NCBI RefSeq assembly: GCF_019457885.1
Contig: NZ_JAHZST010000004.1
Span: forward strand, 303,897-367,896
Direction: 5' to 3'
Source of the DNA: Shewanella nanhaiensis
Lineage (GTDB): Bacteria > Pseudomonadota > Gammaproteobacteria > Enterobacterales > Shewanellaceae
Length of the DNA: 64,000 nt
Shown in pieces: positions 57,953 through 64,000 of the stretch; within the stretch, counting starts at the first letter, position 1, and the number at the start of each line of letters is the position of its first letter. The position numbers and the translations under genes are program-made. The notes beneath the pieces were generated by a model. That model had not been told where the DNA came from, did no database searches, and saw only the letters and a list, made by a program, of their open reading frames with translations.

Positions 57953-59611
57953 ATGTTTTGTATTCAGTGTGAACAGACAATCAGAACCCCAGCAGGAAAT
58001 GGCTGTAGTTACTCTCAAGGTATGTGCGGCAAACTTGCTGAGACCTCAGACCTTCAAGACCTTCTTATCTACATTCTCCAAGGTGTGTCGGCTTACGCCG
58101 TAAAGGCTCGTGAGTTCAACATTATCGATGCTGAGATAGATACCTTTGTTCCTAAAGCTTTTTTTGCAACATTAACCAATGTGAATTTTGATGATGCAAG
58201 ACTGATTGAGTATGTTGAGCAAGCCAATACCTACCGTACTCGCTTAAAAGATGCCTACGAAGCGCAGTGCGCTGCAAACGGAGTCACTGTTGCCGAAATG
58301 AGTGCTCCAGCTCAGTTAGTGTTAGCCACTGCTAAGCCTGAGTTATTAGCTCAAGCCCCGCTTGCGGCTCCTAATCGCGGTGATGTGCATGAAGATATAT
58401 TAGGTCTTCGTTTGTTATGTTTATATGGTTTAAAAGGTGCGGCAGCCTACATGGAGCATGCACGTGTTTTAGATCAAACTGATGCCGAGGTGGCAGGGAG
58501 CTTTCATGAGATCATGGCTTTCCTTGGAGAAGACTCTGTTGATGTGGATAAGCTATTTGCCACATCCATGGAGATAGGTCAGTTAAATTACAAAGTGATG
58601 GCCATGTTAGATGAAGGCGAAACCAATGCCTTTGGACACCCTGAGCCAACTCAAGTTAATACCGTTGCAGTGAAGGGCAAAGCGATTTTAGTTTCAGGTC
58701 ACGATATGGTCGACCTTGAGCTTATCCTTAAGCAGACAGAGGGTAAGGGGATTAATGTCTTTACCCACGGTGAGATGCTGCCTGCATTGGCTTACCCTGA
58801 GTTTAAGAAATATCCACACCTAGTGGGTAACTATGGCAGTGCTTGGCAGAACCAGCAGAAGGAGTTTGCTAACTTCCCCGGCGCTGTGGTGATGACCTCT
58901 AACTGTATTATCGATCCAAACGTAGGCAACTACTCAGACCGTATCTTTACTCGTAGTATCGTTGGCTGGCCAGGTGTGACCCATCTTGTTGGTGATGACT
59001 TTACTCAGGTTATCGAAAAAGCCTTAGCACTTGATGGCTTTATCTATGATGAGATCCCCCATCTAATCACCATAGGTTTTGCCCGCAATGCGCTTATGGC
59101 TGCAGCTCCGGCAGTGATAGAGAATGTGAAAAGTGGTGCTATTAAGCATTTCTTCCTTGTCGGTGGCTGCGATGGCGATAAAGCGGATAGAAGCTACTTT
59201 ACCGATATTACGACTCAGGCGCCCGATGACTCATTGATCCTGACTTTAGGTTGTGGAAAGTACAAGTTTAACAAGCTGGAGTTTGGTGATATTAATGGTA
59301 TTCCACGTCTGTTAGATATCGGTCAATGTAATGACTCCTACTCGGCGATTCAGCTTGCTATCGCGCTTTCAGAAGCATTTGAGTGTGAGATTAATGAGCT
59401 ACCTTTGAGCTTAGTACTCTCATGGTTCGAGCAAAAAGCGATTGTTGTATTACTTACCCTGTTGTCACTGGGCGTTAAAAACATTCGCACTGGGCCAACA
59501 CCACCGGCTTTCCTTACTGAGAACCTGCTTAATATCTTAGAGGAGAAGTTTGGATTGCGTAATACCACAACGGTAGAAGCCGACTTGAACACCATCCTCA
59601 ATGTCGCATAG
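57953..59611 (+). CDS. hcp: Hybrid-cluster protein (hydroxylamine reductase / NO reductase)
   Basis: The 552-residue protein has the N-terminal cysteine set of class II Hcp ([20 protein letters not shown]). The hybrid 4Fe-2S-2O cluster ligands are in [43 protein letters not shown] and GQCNDSYS. It detoxifies NO or hydroxylamine under anaerobic conditions. AGGAG lies 9 bp before the ATG. It is followed by its reductase hcr and preceded by an FNR-type site. Confidence 0.97.
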   Translation: MFCIQCEQTIRTPAGNGCSYSQGMCGKLAETSDLQDLLIYILQGVSAYAVKAREFNIIDAEIDTFVPKAFFATLTNVNFDDARLIEYVEQANTYRTRLKDAYEAQCAANGVTVAEMSAPAQLVLATAKPELLAQAPLAAPNRGDVHEDILGLRLLCLYGLKGAAAYMEHARVLDQTDAEVAGSFHEIMAFLGEDSVDVDKLFATSMEIGQLNYKVMAMLDEGETNAFGHPEPTQVNTVAVKGKAILVSGHDMVDLELILKQTEGKGINVFTHGEMLPALAYPEFKKYPHLVGNYGSAWQNQQKEFANFPGAVVMTSNCIIDPNVGNYSDRIFTRSIVGWPGVTHLVGDDFTQVIEKALALDGFIYDEIPHLITIGFARNALMAAAPAVIENVKSGAIKHFFLVGGCDGDKADRSYFTDITTQAPDDSLILTLGCGKYKFNKLEFGDINGIPRLLDIGQCNDSYSAIQLAIALSEAFECEINELPLSLVLSWFEQKAIVVLLTLLSLGVKNIRTGPTPPAFLTENLLNILEEKFGLRNTTTVEADLNTILNVA

Positions 59612-59645
59612 GGCTTAAGCCTATATCGAGACTGGCCAAGATTCT

Positions 59646-59660
59646 TATACTGATTGGTAT
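59646..59660. repeat. Single copy of the ATACCAATCRGTATA arm
   Basis: TATACTGATTGGTAT between hcp and hcr equals the right arm of the inverted repeat at 12014-12061. No partner arm is close by, so it is probably a remnant. Confidence 0.7.
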
Positions 59661-59759
59661 CAATCTAAGGTCTTGGCCAATTGTCTCCAATACTTTTACA
59701 TTGGCTTTATGTATTAGCTGCTCTATTGAAATCTCTTTCTCTTAGTGAATGGAAATAAA

Positions 59760-60857
59760 ATGAACCTAGATACCCCCTCTAAGCTGGATATGGATGAACT
59801 GCAACTCACCTCACCAACTTGGTTACATGGTGAAGTTGAGCTGTTATGTGTAGAGAAGTGGCATGAAACCCATGATGTGGTGAGTTTTCGTTTTCAGGGG
59901 AAAAGCCCAGTTAAGTTTCAGTTTAAGCCCGGTCAGTTTTTGACATTTATGCTTGAGATTAATGGCGCAGTGATTTATCGCAGTTACACCATATCCTCTT
60001 CACCGTCTAGGCCTTACTCTATCGTTGTGACTGTTAAGCGCATCGAAGCTGGTGTAGTGTCTAACTATCTGACCGAATCGCTTCAGGTTGGTGACACTGT
60101 AGTGGCAACTGGTCCTGATGGAGTATTTAACTTAGTCGATATTCCTGCAACTAAGTACCTATTTTTAAGTGCTGGTAGTGGCATTACCCCTATGTACTCT
60201 ATGACTCGCTGGTTAACCGATACTCAAGTGGGCGCTGATATCGCTTTTCTTCACTGCGCAAAGAGCATGAGAGATCTTATTTTTAAAGAGTCGTTAGATA
60301 AGATAGCGCTGAACAACCCACACTTTGATTTAAGCTATATCCTAGAATCTGATGCCGAAAAGCTGACTGCTGAGTATAGCTGTAGAGCTGGCCGAATTAA
60401 TGGGCAATACCTCAGTGAGCTTGTGAGCGATTTTCAAGATAGAACCATATTTGTCTGTGGTCCAGCGCCTTTTATGTCAGGAGTACGAGCTGTACTCAGT
60501 GAGCTGGGTTTTGATATGTCTCAATACCATCAAGAGAGCTTTGGTGACGGTATTGTGCAGACGAGTTCAACGGCGACTTTGGCACAAACCCCTGAGACAA
60601 AAACCTTTATGTTAAGCATAGGGGATCGCCAAAGGGCGCTGAGCCCTGAGCAGAGTTTACTTGAAGGGATTGAAGCTGAAGGCTTGCCTATTATTGCTGC
60701 TTGTCGTTCGGGCGTATGCGGTGCGTGTAAGTGTCAGGTCGTTGAGGGAGAGACTGAGTCCAGCAGCCAGATGAGCCTAACGCCCGATGAGATTGAGCAA
60801 GGTTTTGTGTTGGCCTGTTCAACAAAATTAAAGTCGGATATCACCTTAGTGCTTTAA
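59760..60857 (+). CDS. hcr: NADH oxidoreductase Hcr
   Basis: The 365-residue protein combines a ferredoxin-reductase module (FAD motif RSYTISSSPSRPYSI, nucleotide motif FLSAGSGITPMYSM, VCGPAPFM) with a C-terminal 2Fe-2S ferredoxin domain. Its cluster ligands are in ACRSGVCGACKCQV plus LACS. It reduces Hcp. ATG 59760 is preferred to GTG 59745, which adds five residues; TGGAAA precedes it. The gene lies 148 bp after hcp. Confidence 0.94.
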   Translation: MNLDTPSKLDMDELQLTSPTWLHGEVELLCVEKWHETHDVVSFRFQGKSPVKFQFKPGQFLTFMLEINGAVIYRSYTISSSPSRPYSIVVTVKRIEAGVVSNYLTESLQVGDTVVATGPDGVFNLVDIPATKYLFLSAGSGITPMYSMTRWLTDTQVGADIAFLHCAKSMRDLIFKESLDKIALNNPHFDLSYILESDAEKLTAEYSCRAGRINGQYLSELVSDFQDRTIFVCGPAPFMSGVRAVLSELGFDMSQYHQESFGDGIVQTSSTATLAQTPETKTFMLSIGDRQRALSPEQSLLEGIEAEGLPIIAACRSGVCGACKCQVVEGETESSSQMSLTPDEIEQGFVLACSTKLKSDITLVL

Positions 60858-60972
60858 CCTTGAGTGAGGGAATTAACAAGATTGAGCAAGTAGAATTTGC
60901 GCAATAGCCAGTGACAACGTATTGTTAAGGGGTGAACCTATTAGATCAACGTGTCATTTTTGGAGTATATCT

Positions 60973-61308
60973 ATGATATCGACGGCGACAGAGGGAGCGG
61001 CGATAGACGACCCAAGCTTAGCGCACCTTCTTTACGGCTTGATGACAGCTTTTCCTCTTTTTTTTCTACCTACCTTGTTAGGGCTAGCCATCAACCTTGC
61101 CCATAAGCCGCAAGGTGTTAGTGCTATGGTTCAATCACACCTGCGCTGGCAGAGACACTCAATGATTGGCTTTGCAATCTTAGCTGGGGTAGGTTTTTTC
61201 CTTTCACCACTGTGGCTAAGCGTCAGCATCTATCTTGTTGCAACACTCTGGTTTTGCCACCGAATAATCAAAGGTTGGTTAAGTTTGACTGAGGGTGTTG
61301 AGGTTTAG
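60973..61308 (+). CDS. Small DUF4870-like membrane protein downstream of hcr
   Basis: The 111-residue protein has three membrane helices (LLYGLMTAFPLFFLPTLLGLAI, SMIGFAILAGVGFFLS, VSIYLVATLWFCHRIIKGWLSL). HLRWQRHSM before helix two and RIIKGWLSLTEG at the end fit the DUF4870-type pattern. I choose ATG 60973 with TTTGGAG seven nt upstream rather than the TTG at 60922. It follows hcr by 115 bp and ends at a strong terminator, so it is probably the third gene of the hcp transcript. Its function is unknown. Confidence 0.75.
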   Translation: MISTATEGAAIDDPSLAHLLYGLMTAFPLFFLPTLLGLAINLAHKPQGVSAMVQSHLRWQRHSMIGFAILAGVGFFLSPLWLSVSIYLVATLWFCHRIIKGWLSLTEGVEV

Positions 61309-61324
61309 TCTCTAAAGTTGAGAT

Positions 61325-61360
61325 AAAAAATGAGGACCTAGCTAGGTCCTCATTTTTTTT
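61325..61360. terminator. Bidirectional terminator between the hcp cluster and pheA
   Basis: A near-perfect palindrome, AATGAGGACCTAG and CTAGGTCCTCATT, with an A run before and a T run after. It lies between the stop of the small membrane gene and that of convergent pheA and suits both. Confidence 0.92.
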
Positions 61361-61385
61361 GGCTAATACCGATGAGAAAATAGGT

Positions 61386-63374
61386 TTATTGGTATAGGTT
61401 TCTAAGTAGTTCACTATGGCTGGCGAGCTCAGCATCAAACTCACTATTTTCAGATGAAAAGTTCAATATTAACCCGTCCGCCTTAAGCTGTTTTGCAGCT
61501 TTTGCATGGGGGGAGAGTGTTTGCTGACTCGATGCGTAACAGGGGTTAATCAAAATTGGCAGGTGGGTTATTGTCTTAATATCCACTAGTGCTGCAAGAT
61601 CGAGAGAGGGCATCATTGAGTCATTGAATGTTCTTACACCCGATTCACAAAGGATTAGCTGTTGATTTCCTTGGGTCAGTACTGTCTCTGCTGCATTGAG
61701 TAACTCCTCGATACTTGCCATGGTATTGCGCTCAAGTATCACAGGAATATGCAGTGAGCCCACCTGTTTAAGTAAGGGCTTATTATGCATCTGTTTGCCT
61801 GTGATAAGTAAAATACTGGCATGATCAGTGGCAAATTTTAACTCAGACTCATGCTCGACTGCGATGATGCACTCGAGATCAAATTGGTGCAGTGCTTTTT
61901 TAAACTCAAGGATATTACTGCCGATATCGATTTGATGAGATAAGCCCTCTAAAATTACGCCTTGAAAGCCAGCTTCTTTAAGTGATTTTGCTTTGTGGCT
62001 GTAGAGTTCACTCTCTTGGGGCAAAGAGATAAGTGCAATGGCACCAAACTGGCCATCACCAATCTGTAGCTGGCCTATGGTTACCTCTGTGGCATCATCA
62101 AGGTTGGTTTTGCTGTATCTAGATTGCCCAGCGTTGAGAGTTGATTGAGTCACTGAAGGCTTATCTGAGTGCTCAGCTCGGCTGGTATCTGGTTCAATCA
62201 TCAGCTGACTGTTTGAGAGCTGAGTTGGATTAACCGTTTCACAAGGGTAACAGCCTAATACTTTAATAAAGCGGGTGATGCGTTCTAGCTCTTTCAGGGC
62301 TGACTGCATGGCATCGCTGGCAAGGTTTGCATCGAGATCCAGATAAAACATCTCCTCCCAAGGCGTACCAGGGATGGGACGTGACTCTAGCTTACTCATA
62401 TTCAGGTTGTGAGCTTTTAGCACTAAAAGGGCTTCTACCAGAGCACCTGGTTTTTGACCTGTTGCCATGATCAAGGTTGTTTTTGCTGGAAGCTGCTCAG
62501 GAACGGCAATGGCTTTTCTTGCAACAACGATAAAGCGGCTCTGGTTAATTTTCTGATTTGCTAAATCTTGTGCTATTGCTTCAAGTTGATAGAGTGCGCC
62601 TCCTTCTGCACTACCTATGGCGGCAACACTAAGATCATCACTCTCTATCACTCGCTCCATCGCTTCGGCGCTGCTTGAGCAGTATTCTAGCTTATAGTCT
62701 GGATGAAGAGTTAGATATCGACTGCATTGACTGATAGGTTGAGGGTGGGCATAGACGGTTTTAATCTGCTCTAACTTGCTGCCATTTTTGGCTAATAAGC
62801 AGTGACCAACCTCAATTGTGGTTTCGCCGACAATGGCTAAACTTGTGTGTTGTAAGACGTCATAGACCTCGTTGATAGAGCCCGAAGAGGTGTTCTCGAT
62901 GGGAAGAAACCCATAATCGGCATGGCCAGATTCTACGGCCTGAACTATCTCATCGAAGCTCTTGCAGCCTAAGTCTTGCATGTTGACCTGTCTGCGATCG
63001 CAATAACGGTTGGCGGCGAGGTAGGAGTAGGAGCCTCTTGCACCTAAGTAGGCGACATTATATTGCTGTTTTTGAGTGTCAGGGTTAGCGCGGCTTTGGA
63101 GGTAGGCTTGTTGATTGAGTACTGAGTCTTCAATAATGCTTTGATAGAGGGAGATAACGTAGTGGGCATCTAATCCTTGCTCTCGCCCCTGTTTAACTAA
63201 TCGGGAAAGTAACTCTTTCTCTCTTTGTGTATCGCGTATAGGGCGAATATCGACCTCTTTGCTACGGGCTACGTCCAGACTGAGCTCACGTCTTTTAGCC
63301 AATAGTGCCAGTAGATCTTTATCTAATGAGGTGATCTGTTCACGGGTATGGTTTAGTGGCTGTGGTTTGCTCAT
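61386..63374 (-). CDS. pheA: Chorismate mutase / prephenate dehydratase with C-terminal DAHP-synthase-like pseudo-domain
   Basis: The 662-residue protein is much longer than E. coli PheA (386). Residues 10-95 form the AroQ chorismate mutase and 105-285 the prephenate dehydratase (YLGARGSYSYLAANRY, ENTSSGSINEVYDVL). Residues 297-378 form the ACT domain with ESRPIPGTPWEEMFY, which binds phenylalanine. After a linker, residues 441-662 follow the type I-beta DAHP synthase fold (GKQMHNKPLLKQVGS, QLILCESGVRTFN, SLDLAALVDIKTITHLPILI). The catalytic Lys is replaced by Glu549, the phosphate-binding Arg by Ser578, and the metal His by Tyr613. That part is therefore probably regulatory. A phenylalanine attenuator precedes the gene. 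Confidence 0.94.
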   Translation of the reverse strand: MSKPQPLNHTREQITSLDKDLLALLAKRRELSLDVARSKEVDIRPIRDTQREKELLSRLVKQGREQGLDAHYVISLYQSIIEDSVLNQQAYLQSRANPDTQKQQYNVAYLGARGSYSYLAANRYCDRRQVNMQDLGCKSFDEIVQAVESGHADYGFLPIENTSSGSINEVYDVLQHTSLAIVGETTIEVGHCLLAKNGSKLEQIKTVYAHPQPISQCSRYLTLHPDYKLEYCSSSAEAMERVIESDDLSVAAIGSAEGGALYQLEAIAQDLANQKINQSRFIVVARKAIAVPEQLPAKTTLIMATGQKPGALVEALLVLKAHNLNMSKLESRPIPGTPWEEMFYLDLDANLASDAMQSALKELERITRFIKVLGCYPCETVNPTQLSNSQLMIEPDTSRAEHSDKPSVTQSTLNAGQSRYSKTNLDDATEVTIGQLQIGDGQFGAIALISLPQESELYSHKAKSLKEAGFQGVILEGLSHQIDIGSNILEFKKALHQFDLECIIAVEHESELKFATDHASILLITGKQMHNKPLLKQVGSLHIPVILERNTMASIEELLNAAETVLTQGNQQLILCESGVRTFNDSMMPSLDLAALVDIKTITHLPILINPCYASSQQTLSPHAKAAKQLKADGLILNFSSENSEFDAELASHSELLRNLYQ

Positions 63375-63406
63375 GCTGTCCTCTAGTTAATTTCCTAATT
63401 CTGATA

Positions 63407-63491
63407 CATGGTAAATTTACATAAGTGTTCCTGACACAAAGTAAATTTATATCCGTCCATGGTAAATTTACATAAGTGTTCCTGACACAAA
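63407..63491. repeat. Two identical 34-bp REP-like repeats, 51-bp period
   Basis: Copies at 63407-63440 and 63458-63491 are identical. Each carries the palindrome GTAAATTTAC and the small hairpin GTGTTCCTGACAC. They lie between the pheA start and its attenuator, so they are part of the pheA leader RNA. Related units occur at 63785-63875. Confidence 0.9.
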
Positions 63492-63515
63492 AAAGCCCCC
63501 CTAGTGGGAGGCTTT
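63489..63515 (-). terminator. Transcription attenuator terminator of pheA
   Basis: On the minus strand GCCTCCC, loop ACTA and GGGGGGC form a stem, followed by six T. It is 20 bp beyond the stop of the leader peptide. The leader segment GGGAGGC with GGAATTTC (plus 63542-63556) can pair with the GAAAATTCC and GCCTCCC ahead of and inside this terminator, forming an antiterminator. Confidence 0.85.
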
Positions 63516-63534
63516 GGAATTTTCACTTTCGTTT

Positions 63535-63609
63535 TTACACCGAAATTCCGCCTCCCTGTATGGGTGGAATAAAAAAGAAAGTAAAAAAGTGAACGTTACG
63601 TTGTTTCAT
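63535..63609 (-). CDS. pheL: pheA leader peptide
   Basis: A 24-codon frame starts at ATG 63609 and reads MKQRNVHFFTFFFIPPIQGG and four more residues before TAA. Five of six consecutive residues at positions 8-13 are Phe, closely like E. coli PheL. When Phe-tRNA is scarce the ribosome would stall there, free the following GGGAGGC segment, form the antiterminator and let transcription reach pheA. The ribosome site is weak. The arrangement of leader, antiterminator and terminator is complete. Confidence 0.85.
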   Translation of the reverse strand: MKQRNVHFFTFFFIPPIQGGGISV

Positions 63610-63784
63610 AACTATAAAAGTAAAGCCCGAGCTAAGGAGTGTCAATTAAAAACTCGTTTTATATTTAACCGTATGCGTGATTAATAGCAATCCCGTATAT
63701 CCAATCTACTTCGAAGTGCTTGCTTCAGAGCCCCGTAGGCTTGTTGAACAAATTAGTGATTGAGAGCATTCAGGAGAGTGGGTG
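63610..63784. other. Non-coding stretch upstream of pheL
   Basis: No gene found. It should hold the pheA promoter on the minus strand; TTGACA occurs there (plus 63640-63645), but a good -10 at the right distance is not clear. The segment near 63740, GGCTTGTTGAACAA, resembles text seen in insertion-sequence ends, without proof. Confidence 0.4.
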
Positions 63785-63875
63785 ATGGAATGTGGCATAA
63801 ATGTTCTCGACATAACTACCACATTTTTCCGTCCATGGAATATGGCATAAATGTTCCAGACATAACTACCACATT
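63785..63875. repeat. Two related 41-bp repeats, 50-bp period, next to IS110
   Basis: Copies at 63785-63825 and 63835-63875 differ at only three positions (ATGGAATGTGG/ATGGAATATGG and TTCTCGACA/TTCCAGACA). They share CATGG, ATAA(A/G)TGTTC, GACA and the connecting CCGTCCATGG with the pair at 63407-63491. The family is REP-like. Confidence 0.85.
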
Positions 63876-63945
63876 AATAAGATGGTACGCCCCAACCTAG
63901 TGTTAAACTCCAGTTTGTCTGGTTAACAAAGAAGAGGTGGTCATC

Positions 63946-64000
63946 ATGTCTAACTTTCGCGTTATAGGGATTGATTTAGGTAAAAGCACATTTCATCTTA
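63946..64000 (+). CDS. IS110 family transposase, N-terminal fragment (continues beyond window)
   Basis: Eighteen codons are visible before the window ends. The start is ATG 63946, with AGAGGTGG upstream. The text FRVIGIDLGKSTFHL is the N-terminal strand of the RuvC-like DEDD domain of IS110-family recombinases; the Asp in GIDLG is the first catalytic residue. IS110-group elements encode a structured bridge RNA in the non-coding flank before the gene (the IS1111 group in the other flank). The segment before this gene holds the hairpin GTTAA-CCAG/CTGG-TTAAC at 63902-63926. Confidence 0.8.
   Translation, partial: MSNFRVIGIDLGKSTFHL

Noticed and set aside
63407..63875. CRISPR array from the CATGG repeats
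   Set aside because: Only two pairs of diverged units, with short and partly identical linkers and no cas genes; REP-like repeats fit better.

Overview
The window is a chromosomal segment of a marine gammaproteobacterium, almost certainly a Shewanella. The evidence is the gene order gltD-gltB / yhcC-hptA-oxyR-cyaC-mutH-rppH-ptsP, the presence of an HPt-only protein where enterics carry arcB, the rpoE-rseABC-lepA-lepB-rnc-era-recO-pdxJ-acpS block, and the aroF-tyrA-hcp-hcr-pheA block. Protein sequences, intergenic AT content and the ATACCAATCRGTAT-type palindromes fit the same assignment. Species is not decided. I see no tRNA or rRNA gene and no CRISPR array.

Layout. 1-2057: the 3' part of a membrane-bound winged-helix regulator with a beta-propeller sensor. 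2134-12581: wall recycling (anmK), an M23 endopeptidase, tyrS, small membrane proteins, a CbiB-like protein, mtnN, a secreted amidohydrolase and two small exported proteins of unknown function. 12766-18636: glutamate synthase gltBD, with a candidate LiuR-type palindrome in its promoter region. 19142-22889: yhcC, hptA, oxyR and cyaC, three of which are regulatory proteins (Arc phosphorelay, peroxide response, cAMP). 23106-28186: mutH, then a 690-bp AT-rich gap with DnaA-box-like sites, then rppH, ptsP and a TauE/SafE permease. 28259-29110: thyA, without the lgt gene expected just before it. 29418-31927: nhaA, a small periplasmic protein and nhaR. 32003-36686 and on: sdhE-ygfX, nadB, then the sigma-E operon with its own sigma-E-type promoter, followed by lepA-lepB-rnc-era-recO-pdxJ-acpS.

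44068-47824 is the accessory patch. It holds a GH110-like beta-helix protein, an amphi-Trp protein, and a tandemly duplicated, partly decayed module: small membrane proteins followed by a frameshifted remnant that resembles the start of a lipase-type effector. 47825-54523 returns to core genes: an Mpo1-like protein, a CorC/HlyC-type transporter, ypjD, ffh and the rpsP-rimM-trmD-rplS operon.

54524-64000 is dominated by aromatic amino-acid synthesis. aroF-tyrA follow an array of ~11 copies of an 8-bp repeat; hcp-hcr and a small membrane gene follow a 265-bp MITE-like element and an FNR/EtrA-type site. The minus-strand pheA encodes chorismate mutase, prephenate dehydratase and ACT domains plus a C-terminal domain that looks like a dead type I-beta DAHP synthase. 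pheA is preceded by a classical attenuator: a 24-codon leader peptide with five Phe codons, an antiterminator and a terminator. Two identical REP-like repeats sit between that attenuator and pheA. The window ends in a truncated IS110-family transposase next to related repeats.

The most rewarding items are the PheA pseudo-DAHP-synthase fusion with its attenuator, the duplicated immunity/effector-like remnant, the DnaA-box cluster, and the IS110 left flank with its repeats.
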